A stretch of DNA of 64,000 nucleotides, taken from positions 62,001 through 126,000 of the forward strand of contig NZ_JAFMYW010000008.1 of NCBI RefSeq assembly GCF_017353175.1. The letters are read 5' to 3'. The translations under genes and the position numbers were made by a program. Shown piece by piece: positions 8,348-18,303 of the stretch (its first letter is position 1; every line of letters begins with the position of its first letter). Source of the DNA: Fibrella forsythiae (lineage in GTDB: Bacteria > Bacteroidota > Bacteroidia > Cytophagales > Spirosomataceae). Below the pieces are notes generated by a model. The model made no database searches. It saw only the letters and a program-made list of their open reading frames with translations, and was not told the DNA's origin.

Positions 8348-9700
8348 ATGAACAAGACAAAACTCTTCCTACCACTGCTGCTACTACTCTCAGGATGCAG
8401 CAATTTTCTGGACGTTCAACCCGTGTTGCAGGTCGACGAACAGCGAGCTATTACGTCTGCGAATACGGCCGAGGTAGCGCTGAATGGGCTGTATAACCGC
8501 CTGGGCAACGACAACTATTACGGCTCAAACTTCCCGGCGCTGTCGTACCTGTCGGGCGGCGATATTCAATGGACAGGATCGCAGGGGGCTCCGCAGGAGA
8601 TTACGGCCCGCAAGTTGACCGCCGACAATGGGTACGTGTCGCAGGCATGGCAGGGCATTTATCAGACGATTCTCGCGGCGAATTACCTGCTCGAAGCCGT
8701 ACCGAAGCTGACCGATCCGCTGCTGACCGATGCACGCAAAGGCCAGATCCAGGGCGAGGCGCTGGCTATTCGGGCGCTGGCCTATTTCGATCTGGCGCGG
8801 GGCTGGGGTGGCGTGCAACTGGTGCTGAAACCAACCCGGACAGCTGCTGACAACACCGGCATTGCGCGTAGCAGCCTGGCCGATACCTACGCACAGGTGC
8901 TTGCCGACCTGACCGCCGCCGAACCGCTATTGACCGCCACGACCAACCGTAACCGCGTGACGCGCAAAACGGTCTGGGCACTACGAGCACGGTATCATCT
9001 CTACCGTCAGGAATGGGAGCAGGCTGACGCCTACGCCACGAAGCTGATCGACGATGCGACGAACTACAAGCTGGTAAAGCCTTATAGCGCGTTCTTCGCC
9101 AACAATGCCGTGAATACAACGGAATCAGTATTCGAACTAGCCTATTCCAATTCGTTTAAAAACGGGCACTACAACTGGTGGCTTCCTCCGGCGCTGAGTG
9201 GACGGCGGGAATGGGCTCCGAACGCGCAACTGGTGACGCTCCTGAACAACCCGGCAATAGGCGGCAATCGCTCCGCAGTCATAGGCCAAACGGCCGCTCC
9301 GGGCAATCTCTGGTACGGTAAATTGTACTACCGCACGCCCACAGGTACCGACCCCGCTTATTTGATCCGCATCGCCGAGGTATACCTGATTCGCGCCGAA
9401 GCCCGCGCTAAGCTGGCCAAACCCGCCGATGCGCTGGCCGACCTCAACACCGTTCGCAGCCGCGCCGATCTAACGGCTCTGACCAGCACCACAACCCCGA
9501 GCACCGACGCCATTCTACTAGCCATCGAGAACGAACGCCGCCTCGAATTCGCCTTCGAAACCGACCGTTGGTTCGACCTCATCCGCACTGGCCGCGTAGC
9601 TACCGTTCTGGGCATCACCGATGCCAATAAGTACGTCTTTCCTATACCAACCAGTGAAATTCTGGCCGATAAAGCCCTGACGCAGAACAAGGGATATTAA
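8348..9700 (+). CDS. SusD/RagB-family nutrient-binding lipoprotein
   Basis: 450 residues. Lipobox LLSGC with Cys17 gives a surface-exposed lipoprotein lid for the preceding SusC barrel. TPR-type helices (WQGIYQTILAANYLLEAV, EALAIRALAYFDLARGWG) and the C-terminal RagB pattern (LIRIAEVYLIRAEARAKL, ENERRLEFAFETDRWFDLIR) are clear. It is somewhat shorter than typical SusD proteins of about 500-550 residues. The ligand is not evident. A 143-nt gap separates it from the peptidase gene. Confidence 0.96.
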   Translation: MNKTKLFLPLLLLLSGCSNFLDVQPVLQVDEQRAITSANTAEVALNGLYNRLGNDNYYGSNFPALSYLSGGDIQWTGSQGAPQEITARKLTADNGYVSQAWQGIYQTILAANYLLEAVPKLTDPLLTDARKGQIQGEALAIRALAYFDLARGWGGVQLVLKPTRTAADNTGIARSSLADTYAQVLADLTAAEPLLTATTNRNRVTRKTVWALRARYHLYRQEWEQADAYATKLIDDATNYKLVKPYSAFFANNAVNTTESVFELAYSNSFKNGHYNWWLPPALSGRREWAPNAQLVTLLNNPAIGGNRSAVIGQTAAPGNLWYGKLYYRTPTGTDPAYLIRIAEVYLIRAEARAKLAKPADALADLNTVRSRADLTALTSTTTPSTDAILLAIENERRLEFAFETDRWFDLIRTGRVATVLGITDANKYVFPIPTSEILADKALTQNKGY

Positions 9701-9843
9701 CACTATTTCGGATTGGGGATCTCGGATCTCGGATTAACTACCCAACTTAGTGCGCTCTCATCATTTTCAATGAATTACCGCATACTGTTCTGAACTAGCA
9801 TAACGCACCCCGGCCCAAGTCATACAGCAAAAACATTCTTTAG

Positions 9844-10725
9844 ATGAAAAATCCATTTATCCTGTTGGCCCTCCTGCTGGCCTTCATTACGAATCAACTA
9901 TCCGCACAAACGACTGGCCCAGAGAAGGGGGCCGTGGTAATCGTCGGGGGTGGCGCTATATCGCCCGATATCTGGAACCGTTTTATCGATCTGGCGGGTG
10001 GAAAAGCCAATGCCCGGATCATTGTCATTCCCACGGCGGGCGATGATTCGACGCTGAACGCCAGTGGGCAACGTACCCAGAAACGGCTTCAGGAACTGGG
10101 CGTCGCCAACGTGACCCTGCTCCATACCCGCGACCCGAAACAGGCCAATCAGGAATCATTCGTGGCACCGATTCGGCAGGCAACAGCCGTCTGGTTTGAA
10201 GGCGGTCGGCACTGGCGGCTGGCAGACTCGTACCTGAACACCCTGGCGCACAAGGAATTTAACGCACTGCTTGGCCGGGGCGGTGTCATTGGCGGTACCT
10301 CGGCGGGGGCTACCATCCTTGGCTCTTTCATGGTGCGGGGCGACACCAAAGGCAACAGCATCATGGTAGGCGATCACACCGAAGGGCTGGCCTTCGTAAA
10401 GAACCTGACCGTCGACCAGCACGTGCTGCGCCGGAACCGGCAGTTCGACCTGATCGAGGTCATCAAAGCGCGTCCCCAGTTGCTGGGCATCGGCATCGAT
10501 GAAAGTACGGCAGTGGTCGTGCAGCAGAATGCGTTCGAGGTGATTGGCAATTCGCTCGTGGGTATCTACGACATCAACCAGATTAACAGCAACGCAAAGT
10601 ATCCGTCGGGCCAGAATAGTAGCGGCGGCCCGTTTTACTTTCTCACGAAAGGGCAAAAGTTCGATTTGCAGGCGCGCAAAGTGATCAGCCAACCGGCACC
10701 CCGTCCGAACGAACCGGCGAAGTAA
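9844..10725 (+). CDS. Secreted cyanophycinase-like serine peptidase (family S51)
   Basis: 293 residues with a signal peptide ending at LSAQ (about residue 22), so it should act in the periplasm or outside the cell. The class I glutamine-amidotransferase-like fold of S51 is clear. GGTSAGA holds nucleophile Ser153, VDQHVLRRNRQ supplies His193, and GIGIDEST supplies Glu220, matching the triad known for cyanophycinases. Those enzymes cut cyanophycin (a polyaspartate chain with arginine side chains) into beta-Asp-Arg dipeptides; relatives cut other isoaspartyl or alpha-Asp peptides. Its place right after a SusC/SusD pair suggests extracellular capture of such material. The exact substrate is inference. 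Confidence 0.88.
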   Translation: MKNPFILLALLLAFITNQLSAQTTGPEKGAVVIVGGGAISPDIWNRFIDLAGGKANARIIVIPTAGDDSTLNASGQRTQKRLQELGVANVTLLHTRDPKQANQESFVAPIRQATAVWFEGGRHWRLADSYLNTLAHKEFNALLGRGGVIGGTSAGATILGSFMVRGDTKGNSIMVGDHTEGLAFVKNLTVDQHVLRRNRQFDLIEVIKARPQLLGIGIDESTAVVVQQNAFEVIGNSLVGIYDINQINSNAKYPSGQNSSGGPFYFLTKGQKFDLQARKVISQPAPRPNEPAK

Positions 10726-10738
10726 AACCCAACACATC

Positions 10739-12160
10739 ATGCCTATCTCCTATCACGAGCCGCACCCTTCCTGGGAAGGCCGTTCAGCCACTGCTTTGCC
10801 TAATTCAGCATGGAAACCGGTCGAAAAAGGGCTTTTCCGCTTCGTTGCGCTGTATTTCCTGATTCAGATTCTGCCGCTGTCCCCGTCATTCTGGCGCGGT
10901 CTGTTCACGGCCGACTGGCAATACGGCCTCTATCAGCCGTTGTTTAAACTGGCTAAGTACACGCCCAACTTCGTCGGCGACAGCAGTTCATTTGTAAACT
11001 GGATCATAGCAGCTGTACTGGCCGGACTGGGTACGTTCGGCTGGTCTGTCTGGGAGAAAAACCGGCGGGAATCGGGCAAACCCGCGCTCGACTACAACCA
11101 GTTGAACGCCTGGTTACGCATCCTGATCCGCTACCGACTGGCGGCTGGTCTACTGGCGTTCGGCCTCATCAAACTGTTCCCGATTCAGGCACCCGAACCG
11201 TCGCTGAGCCACCTCAACACACCCTACGGCGAGCTGACCGAGTGGAAAATCTTCGCCCTCACGCTGGGCGTCGTGCCCTCCTATCAGGCGTTTCTCGGAC
11301 TAGTCGAAACAGTCGCCGGACTGTTGCTGCTCACCCGTCGCTCGGCCACCATCGGGGCATTTATCACCGTTTTTTTTACGGGTAACGTGTTCATGTCGAA
11401 TGTTGCGTATGGCGGGGGCGAGTTCGTCTATAGCCTGTTCCTGATCACGCTCGCGCTGTATTTGCTGGCTTACGACGCTCTACGGCTCTACAACCTGCTG
11501 GTACTAGGCAAACCAACCGCACCCAATCGCTACCGCCTGACCTTTGCCGAAGGCTGGCAACAATCGGCCCGACTGGCGGGGAAAGTTGTAGCCGCGCTGC
11601 TGATTCTGACGTACGGCCTGTCGGCCTACGGAGCCTTGCGTCAGGGCGGACATCAGTATCCAGGTACCGCGAAAAAAGCCCTTTTGTCAGAAGCCGCCGG
11701 TTTATACACCGTCCGGGAGTTTCGCCTGAACGGACAAACGCGCCCACCTTCACCAGCCGATTCGCTACGCTGGCAGAATGTTGTGGTTGAGAAGTGGAAC
11801 ACCATCAGCATCCGTCGTCCAGCTCCGGCTTCACTTGTCAAGCTAAACCAGGAGGATGTAATCGGACCAGATTCGGCCCGAAACTTCGAATGGGCAGGGC
11901 AGATCGGGCGGCATTACTACCATTACGAGCCAGTGGCCGATTCCTCAGCATCAGCCGCCCAAACGCTGGCACTCCGCAACCCACAACGCCCCGATGACAG
12001 CTTCCGATTCCATTACGAACGACCCAACCCAGGTACGTTGGTACTGGCTGGCGTGAACGCCCACCGTGATTCCGTATACGCCGTTTTAGAACGGGTAGAC
12101 AAGAAATACTTATTGGCTGAAGCCGCCAAAGCGGGACGCCGTAAAGGATTGACCCTCTGA
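10739..12160 (+). CDS. Large DoxX-like membrane protein, copy 1
   Basis: 473 residues. About seven hydrophobic helices lie in residues 30-305, with DoxX-like features such as RYRLAAGLLAFGLIKLFP, FLGLVETVAGLLLLTRRSATIGAF and NVAYGGGEFVYSLFL. The C-terminal 160 residues are soluble and beta-rich, ending in the VYAVLERVDKKYLL motif shared with the next gene. DoxX proteins are linked to quinone-dependent redox chemistry, but most have no assigned role. It starts 13 nt after the peptidase stop and is followed 9 nt later by a paralogue, so it belongs to the same operon. Confidence 0.7.
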   Translation: MPISYHEPHPSWEGRSATALPNSAWKPVEKGLFRFVALYFLIQILPLSPSFWRGLFTADWQYGLYQPLFKLAKYTPNFVGDSSSFVNWIIAAVLAGLGTFGWSVWEKNRRESGKPALDYNQLNAWLRILIRYRLAAGLLAFGLIKLFPIQAPEPSLSHLNTPYGELTEWKIFALTLGVVPSYQAFLGLVETVAGLLLLTRRSATIGAFITVFFTGNVFMSNVAYGGGEFVYSLFLITLALYLLAYDALRLYNLLVLGKPTAPNRYRLTFAEGWQQSARLAGKVVAALLILTYGLSAYGALRQGGHQYPGTAKKALLSEAAGLYTVREFRLNGQTRPPSPADSLRWQNVVVEKWNTISIRRPAPASLVKLNQEDVIGPDSARNFEWAGQIGRHYYHYEPVADSSASAAQTLALRNPQRPDDSFRFHYERPNPGTLVLAGVNAHRDSVYAVLERVDKKYLLAEAAKAGRRKGLTL

Positions 12161-12169
12161 TAGTTCCTT

Positions 12170-13801
12170 ATGATAAGCACGCAAACCCCTACTGAGCAAC
12201 GGCACTCGTCCGTGACTCCATCGCCAGCCAGACCAGTGCGAAGCCGTTGGTCCGAAACAGAGAAGATCGCATTTCGCATCGCGTTTATTTTCTTCGTCGC
12301 CATGGCCCTACCGAACAACGTCGGCTGGTACCGTGACGTTGTCGCCCTCGACTGGACAAACCTGCACTACCGCGACGTGTATGACATCGCCCGGTTTGGT
12401 TCCGGCCTGAGCCTGTTCGGCAACACCCTGTTTGGCAGTCCGCTACTTGGCTATGCGCCCTGGATCATTACGCTTTTGGCTGCTATCGTCGGCGGAGCGA
12501 TCTGGACCGTCATTGTAAAAAATCGCAAATCGGAGCCTGTCAATTACAACATCCTTTACTATTGGCTCCGCGTGGTGGTGCGCTACCGGGCGGGCATCGG
12601 CATTATCGGTTTTGGCTTCACGAAACTGCTGCCGACGCAGCTCCCCTTCCCGTCGCTGGGCCTAATGAACGCCAATTTTGGCGACCTCACGGCCCAGAAA
12701 CTGTACTGGTTGTCGATCGGTATTGTGCCCTGGTACGAAGTGTTCACCGGCGTGGTCGAAGTGGCGGCGGGCGTGTTTCTGTTCTTCCGCAAAACCACCT
12801 TTCTGGGCGCAGCCCTGCTGTTCGGTGCTCTGGCCGATATCGTGTACGTCAACCTCGCCTACGACGGGGGCGTGCATGTCTACAGCTCCTACTTCGTGCT
12901 GCTGGCGGCCTTTCTGGTATGGTACGATGTTCCCTTTGCCTGGAACCTGCTGGTACGCGAACGCTTCACGGTGCCGGTCTACCATTACCCCACCTTCGCC
13001 AAGGCCTGGCAACGGTGGACACGCTATGGGCTGAAAGCCGCTACGCTGTTCCTCTTCATTGGCGTGCTGTTCTACCTGCAAGTCGTCAATTTCATTTACG
13101 ACCCCTACAAGCAACCCGCCCAGCGTGGTATTCACGAGCTGCGCGGCAACTACGCGGTAACGGAATTCAAACTGAACGGCCAGCCTATCCCCTACAGCCA
13201 GACTGACTCGACGCGCTGGCAGGAAGCGACCTTCGAGAACTGGAGCACACTGACGTTCAAGGTGAATCGTCCCGCCAGACTCGATCTGAGCAACGGCGGC
13301 GGTGCCCCCATGCGCGACCTGAACCGAACGTTTGAAGTAACAGGCGTGGCAGGTGGCCAACGGGTCTTCTACTACGATGCCGACACGGTAAACCAGACGC
13401 TGTATTTGCAGGATAAAGTACGCCTGAACGGTCCACGTGAGGATGCGCCCGGCGCAGGCAACCCGGGCGAGAGCGGTACCCGTCGTGGGAAAGAAAAGGC
13501 CAAAAATCCGAACGCTATCTCAGAGGCTAAGTGGATTCCGGCGCAGGCGAGGGCCAACATTGGCGATGAGTTTACGAAAGTTCATCCGCTGGTGCAGACC
13601 ACCCGCCGCAAGCGGGGCATAATCGAAGAGAGCAAGCCCACCGAGCGGAAGCGGATGGTTCTCCGCTACCAGACCACCGACGGGTCACGTGTGGTCCTGA
13701 CCGGTATCAACGAGGAAAAAGATTCGATCTACGTGGTGCTAGACCGAATTGTCAGGCCCTACGCCTTAACGGAAAGCACCTTGAAAGCGGGTCGCTATTA
13801 A
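12170..13801 (+). CDS. Large DoxX-like membrane protein, copy 2 (paralogue with insertion)
   Basis: 543 residues and clearly paralogous to the preceding protein along its length: WLRVVVRYRAGIGIIGFGFTKLLP, GVVEVAAGVFLFFRKTTFLGAA, VNLAYDGGVHVYS, and the C-terminal DSIYVVLDRIVRPYAL. The extra length is a charged, Gly/Pro/Lys/Arg-rich insertion at about residues 420-497, probably a flexible soluble loop. A tandem duplication followed by divergence is the simplest history. The two proteins may form a heteromeric membrane complex. A link to the FAD oxidoreductase that follows by 30 nt (electron transfer to quinone) is inference. Confidence 0.7.
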   Translation: MISTQTPTEQRHSSVTPSPARPVRSRWSETEKIAFRIAFIFFVAMALPNNVGWYRDVVALDWTNLHYRDVYDIARFGSGLSLFGNTLFGSPLLGYAPWIITLLAAIVGGAIWTVIVKNRKSEPVNYNILYYWLRVVVRYRAGIGIIGFGFTKLLPTQLPFPSLGLMNANFGDLTAQKLYWLSIGIVPWYEVFTGVVEVAAGVFLFFRKTTFLGAALLFGALADIVYVNLAYDGGVHVYSSYFVLLAAFLVWYDVPFAWNLLVRERFTVPVYHYPTFAKAWQRWTRYGLKAATLFLFIGVLFYLQVVNFIYDPYKQPAQRGIHELRGNYAVTEFKLNGQPIPYSQTDSTRWQEATFENWSTLTFKVNRPARLDLSNGGGAPMRDLNRTFEVTGVAGGQRVFYYDADTVNQTLYLQDKVRLNGPREDAPGAGNPGESGTRRGKEKAKNPNAISEAKWIPAQARANIGDEFTKVHPLVQTTRRKRGIIEESKPTERKRMVLRYQTTDGSRVVLTGINEEKDSIYVVLDRIVRPYALTESTLKAGRY

Positions 13802-13831
13802 TGAGCTATCTTTCGGCAGCAGACTCCGACG

Positions 13832-15322
13832 ATGAACATACCCCATATGAATGCACCTGAAAAACAATACGACGCCGTCATTGTGGGCTCTGGCCCAAAC
13901 GGACTGAGCGCAGCCATTGTGCTGGCGCGGGCCGGGCTGTCGGTGGTGGTGCTTGAAGCCCGGTCTGTTATCGGCGGCGGTACCCGGTCGGCCGAGTTGA
14001 CCCTGCCCGGATTTGTGCACGATATGGGATCAGCTATTCATCCGCTGGCGGCGGGGTCTCCCCTGTTTCGAAGCTTACCGCTGGCCGATCACGGACTGGA
14101 ATGGATTTACCCACCCATAGCCGCCGCCCACCCGCTCGATGGCGGAAAAGCAGCAATCCTGACCGGCTCCGTTGCCGATACGGCCCGAACACTCGGCGTT
14201 GATGAAGCAACGTACCTGAAGCTGATGGAGCCGATCGTTCAGCATTGGCCAACGCTGGCGGTCGACGTGCTGGGGCCATTACGTTTCCCGAAACACCCGA
14301 TCGATCTGGCTCTATTCGGGCTTGACGCGTTACCACCGGCAACGTACCTGGCCAGCCGGTTCAAGACCACCGAAGCGCGGGCGTTGCTGGCGGGCATGGC
14401 TGCCCATGCCATTCAGCCGCTGACCAACCTGACTACCTCAGCCATTGCGCTGGTGCTGATGGCGGCTGGCCATCAACGAGCCGAATCCGGGTCCGGCTGG
14501 CCCATGCCTAAAGGCGGTTCACAACAGATCGCCAATGCCCTGGCTTCTTACCTGAAATCGTTGGGGGGCGAGATTCAGACCGATCGGACCGTTCGTACAC
14601 TGGCCGATATCCCCAAAACGCGTGCCGTGCTATTCGATCTAACACCGAAACAGATCCTCAGTATTGTCGGCGATCGCTTTTCAACCCTGTACCGGGAGCA
14701 GTTGAAAAATTACCGCTACGGCCCCGGCATCTTTAAAATCGACTGGGCGCTGGATGGGCCCATTCCGTTCACGAACGCCGATTGCCAGCGCGCCGGAACC
14801 ATTCACCTTGGCGGCACGCTCGAAGAGATCGTGTTGGCCGAACAGCAGACGTACGACGGCAAACACCCAGACAGGCCGTATGTACTACTGGCCCAGCAAA
14901 GCCGGTTCGACCCTACCCGCGCCCCAAAAGGCAAACACACGACCTGGGCCTATTGCCACGTACCCAACGGCTCCACCGTGGATATGACCAATCAGATTGA
15001 AGGGCAGTTGGAACGGTTCGCACCCGGATTCCGCGATCTGGTTCTGGCCCGACACACTATGAACACGGCACAGGTCGAGGCGTGGAACCCCAACTACGTA
15101 GGCGGCGATATCAACGGCGGCATCATCGATATTGGTCAACTGTTCACCCGCCCAACCATCAGCCTGACACCCTACCGTACCTCGGAGACAGGTATGTTCA
15201 TTTGCTCATCGGCCACGCCACCGGGCGGAGGCGTTCATGGCATGTGCGGTTACCATGCCGCCCGCGTTGTCCTGCGCGACAGTTTCGGAAAAGACGTGCC
15301 GGTTGCCTTGTCAACAGGATAA
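13832..15322 (+). CDS. NAD(P)/FAD-dependent oxidoreductase, phytoene-dehydrogenase/amine-oxidase type
   Basis: 496 residues. The N-terminal Rossmann motif VIVGSGPNGLSAAIVLARAG and following VLEARSVIGGGTRS bind FAD. The C-terminal part carries the closing FAD motif (SSATPPGGGVHGMCGYHAA). It resembles the CrtI-like group of flavoprotein desaturases and oxidases. No carotenoid genes lie nearby, so a carotenoid substrate is not supported. An ATG at 13847 is an alternative start. It is the last gene of the SusC-SusD-peptidase-DoxX run; the next gene is 271 nt away, after an AT-rich gap. Confidence 0.85.
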   Translation: MNIPHMNAPEKQYDAVIVGSGPNGLSAAIVLARAGLSVVVLEARSVIGGGTRSAELTLPGFVHDMGSAIHPLAAGSPLFRSLPLADHGLEWIYPPIAAAHPLDGGKAAILTGSVADTARTLGVDEATYLKLMEPIVQHWPTLAVDVLGPLRFPKHPIDLALFGLDALPPATYLASRFKTTEARALLAGMAAHAIQPLTNLTTSAIALVLMAAGHQRAESGSGWPMPKGGSQQIANALASYLKSLGGEIQTDRTVRTLADIPKTRAVLFDLTPKQILSIVGDRFSTLYREQLKNYRYGPGIFKIDWALDGPIPFTNADCQRAGTIHLGGTLEEIVLAEQQTYDGKHPDRPYVLLAQQSRFDPTRAPKGKHTTWAYCHVPNGSTVDMTNQIEGQLERFAPGFRDLVLARHTMNTAQVEAWNPNYVGGDINGGIIDIGQLFTRPTISLTPYRTSETGMFICSSATPPGGGVHGMCGYHAARVVLRDSFGKDVPVALSTG

Positions 15323-15593
15323 CTAACGTATATATTCTACAGGTGAAAACCTGACGGGAATCTTTTGAAACGAAGAGAGATGTAATACTATATGTCTGTA
15401 GAGTTAAAAGAGTTTTACTAAAGCTAATTTTTACATAAATCGAAGGGCATAACTATATATAGGTTCGTGGGTTTCATCTTGAAGCTTATCCAATTAAATT
15501 GCCAACACGTTCAGATAATTATTGCAAAAAGTATAACTAAGTGGTTCGGTATTTGCCGAATGATACTCTGTTGACATGTACCTAGCTAGCAAG

Positions 15594-17657
15594 ATGAATA
15601 AATTTACTCTTCTCTTTTTTTTTCTTTTCACTCACTTTGTTTGTAGCGGAACAAATTTTTACATCAAGCAAGGAAATAGCACATCGAATAATGGCTTAAC
15701 ACCCGCCACAGCTGTTGGATTAAACTCCACGGGCGCCATTCCCAACGCTGTTTTGAGCACGATTCAACCTGGTGATTTCATTTATCTGATTGGCACTTTC
15801 ACGAACCCAAGCTATACTGCAAACAGCCCCGCTGGTGTTCCCGTAGATGATCCACGATTTTGGCATGGTGAAAACACAGTTAGAATCAGTAATCTTAACG
15901 GGAGCGCCGGTAGGTATATTACCCTGAAGCCGTACGACAGCACAACCTTACTGAAAGGTGATGGCGGCAATATTCTCAGGATACAGAACAGTTCTTACCT
16001 TAGAATTGACGGGTTTACGGTTCAGGGCGAAGTGGATAATCTGCCTTTATCAGTAGCAAATGCTCTGCAATTCGTCTACATTTTAGGGTCTGCTTCTAAT
16101 CTATTAGATCCAACACCGGCTGAAATACACTATCGAGACCAGGACTGTATTTCTAATTGCACGCCCGGGCTGGTTGTTGACGGAGAAGTGTATTCCAGTC
16201 TGAACCCGAATCAGGTATACAGGCCAACCTATTATGACACGCGGGGTATGTACCTAAGTGATGTCAACCATATAGATATCGTAAATAACCATATCCACCA
16301 CATGCCCGGTGGCGGTTTACGCGTTTCTGATTGTGAAGATATTCTGATAGAGGGTAATGAAATTAATGATTGTTCAAGACGATCGTCGGGCGGAACACAT
16401 GGTTTAGTTGTTACTAAAGCTACCAGCACGCGAACTGGTGATGATTACAGGATCAGCCTTCTTCGCAATCTCGTTCATCATAATTACAACGAGCAATATT
16501 CCTGGGCACCAGATAAAACCGTTATCACGCCGCACATTGATGAGGGGAAAGGTATTTCTCTACAGAGAAATCAAACGGTACCGGGGGTAAACTGGGATAA
16601 TGGCCGGATTTTAATTGCCAATAATATCTGTTATTATAACGGGTATAGCGGCATCCATAGTAATGATGGAAACAGGATTGATATAGTCAATAACTCATGC
16701 TATTTCAATTCGTATACGGGTTCAATAACTATTGGTGGAACCAACCCGAATGGAGGAAATATTGGCATTAGCATTTCAGGCGGAACAGGTCATAAAATTG
16801 TCAACAACATTGTGGTTATTGATAATAACATGACACGTTCGCCTATCAGTACGGATATCACGACGCCAGGGGCCATGATCGTGAAAAATAATATTATTTA
16901 TGGCACCACGGGTGCGGTTGGTACGGATCTAAACATTGATGCCATTCAGGAAAATACACAAATGGTATCTCCTCAGTTTACTAATCAAAATGCGTTCGAT
17001 TTTACGTTGGTAGGTACGTCACCTGCCATAGATAATGCGTTTGTTGCACCCTATGTACCAACAGTTGATTACTACGGTAATGCAAGAACAACCCCTGATA
17101 TTGGCGCAGTTGAATTCCAGAGTGCGTTGGCCGTCGACCTGCTTGACTTTAGCGGTCAGGCGACTGAAGAAGGAAACTTGGTGACGTGGTCAACGGCTAT
17201 GGAAATGAAGAACAATTATTTTGAGGTGGAACAGTCAACCAATGTGAAAGACTGGAGATCTCTTGGCCGTGTTAGCAGTAAAGGAAATAGTCAGGCAGCG
17301 CAACGATACAGGTTCCAGCATAAAAACGTAACCTCAAAAATTAACTATTACCGGCTAAAAATCGTAGACACGGATGAGAAATATGAGTTATCAAAAGTTG
17401 TATCGGTCATAAACGAACGGACGCAAAAATTGCTTGTTTATCCCAATCCCTTTTCACAGTCAATCTGGTTAGAAGGGGTTGAAGCAGGCGATATGATTCA
17501 TATTTTTGACGAGACCGGTAAGGCGGTGCGTACTGTAAGGATGGATATAGTTACTGATAATCGATTTAAACTTGATACGTCAGCTTTACAAGCCAACAAG
17601 TTGTATTTCTTAAAAACAGGGAATACTGTTTCTAAACTTTTGAAGCAACTAAATTGA
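15594..17657 (+). CDS. Secreted right-handed beta-helix protein with T9SS sorting domain
   Basis: 687 residues from the ATG at 15594, chosen because it begins a clean signal peptide (MNKFTLLFFFLFTHFVCSG); an upstream in-frame ATG at 15576 would add a poor N-terminus. Residues about 70-490 show parallel beta-helix coils rich in Asn ladders (IDIVNNHIHHMPGGGLRVSD, IVNNSCYFNS), as in pectate lyase-like proteins. A choice-of-anchor motif (DYYGNARTTPDIGAVEF) follows. The end is a type A type IX secretion domain with YPNPFS and a terminal VSKLLKQL. The coding sequence is more AT-rich than the flanking operons, hinting at separate ancestry. The substrate is unknown. Confidence 0.85.
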   Translation: MNKFTLLFFFLFTHFVCSGTNFYIKQGNSTSNNGLTPATAVGLNSTGAIPNAVLSTIQPGDFIYLIGTFTNPSYTANSPAGVPVDDPRFWHGENTVRISNLNGSAGRYITLKPYDSTTLLKGDGGNILRIQNSSYLRIDGFTVQGEVDNLPLSVANALQFVYILGSASNLLDPTPAEIHYRDQDCISNCTPGLVVDGEVYSSLNPNQVYRPTYYDTRGMYLSDVNHIDIVNNHIHHMPGGGLRVSDCEDILIEGNEINDCSRRSSGGTHGLVVTKATSTRTGDDYRISLLRNLVHHNYNEQYSWAPDKTVITPHIDEGKGISLQRNQTVPGVNWDNGRILIANNICYYNGYSGIHSNDGNRIDIVNNSCYFNSYTGSITIGGTNPNGGNIGISISGGTGHKIVNNIVVIDNNMTRSPISTDITTPGAMIVKNNIIYGTTGAVGTDLNIDAIQENTQMVSPQFTNQNAFDFTLVGTSPAIDNAFVAPYVPTVDYYGNARTTPDIGAVEFQSALAVDLLDFSGQATEEGNLVTWSTAMEMKNNYFEVEQSTNVKDWRSLGRVSSKGNSQAAQRYRFQHKNVTSKINYYRLKIVDTDEKYELSKVVSVINERTQKLLVYPNPFSQSIWLEGVEAGDMIHIFDETGKAVRTVRMDIVTDNRFKLDTSALQANKLYFLKTGNTVSKLLKQLN

Positions 17658-17700
17658 CATAGTGGCGATGTAGTAACCAGGTGTTGATACCTAGCTTTAG

Positions 17701-17734
17701 AAAGGGCTGTTGCGAATTCGTGACAGCCCTTTTG
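17701..17734 (+). terminator. Intrinsic terminator of the beta-helix gene
   Basis: AAAGGGCTGT (17701-17710) pairs with ACAGCCCTTT (17724-17733) around a 13-nt loop, with a short T-run, 44 nt after the stop codon. Confidence 0.8.
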
Positions 17735-17970
17735 TCTATGAGCATAAGCGAAATTACAACGCCAGTTCCTCGCGGATGAGCCCATTCGTTATCGCTCGCT
17801 TGTAGCGAGTTACTCCTTTCAGTAGGGCATCCGATCTGTTCACAACTAATGAAACAGAGGCATTGCTAGAAGCGCTACTGGCCAGCGAACGGGAACGGGT
17901 TTGTATAGGGTAAACGCATGAAGGAGCGCATTGCCTCGCCCGTCTGCCGCTCGCCGAATCGCTCGCTGGG

Positions 17971-18207
17971 CTTTCTCCTAAAAATCGGAGCGGTGCTTCA
18001 TCGGCCCATCGGGCCGTAACACCGGTAGAAAACGGTCGGAGCAGCAGACAGTTTACGTCCCGTCAGGGACACCACATTGATTTTTAGTTCGCCGATATAC
18101 CCATGTTGTGTCCCTGACGGGACGTTCGTTTATTGGCTTGTTACCTTCTCTACCAGTGTTATGGCCCGATGGGCCGATAAAGCACCGCTCCGATTTTTAG
18201 GAGAAAG
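17971..18207. repeat. Nested inverted-repeat element, about 240 bp
   Basis: Outer arms 17971-18015 and 18163-18207 (45 bp) match with one mismatch. Inner arms 18055-18077 and 18103-18125 (23 bp, containing CGTCCCGTCAGGGACA) also match with one mismatch. The DNA could form a large two-storey cruciform. No convincing gene lies inside. It has the shape of a non-autonomous palindromic element in the 1.1-kb gap between the beta-helix gene and the TonB receptor. The flanking stretch 17735-17970 holds no recognisable gene. Confidence 0.8.
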
Positions 18208-18303
18208 CACTGATGGTGCAGGCCCTACAGCGCGAAGCTTTACCACTCTTCACAATCTAATCCATAGACGGTTACAGTAGGACTTTTGTCATCCTGACGC
18301 TTT

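Noticed and set aside
18077-18280. Open frame of 67 codons inside the nested repeat
   Set aside because: It is largely made of repeat arms and has no protein features; treated as a by-product of the palindromic element.
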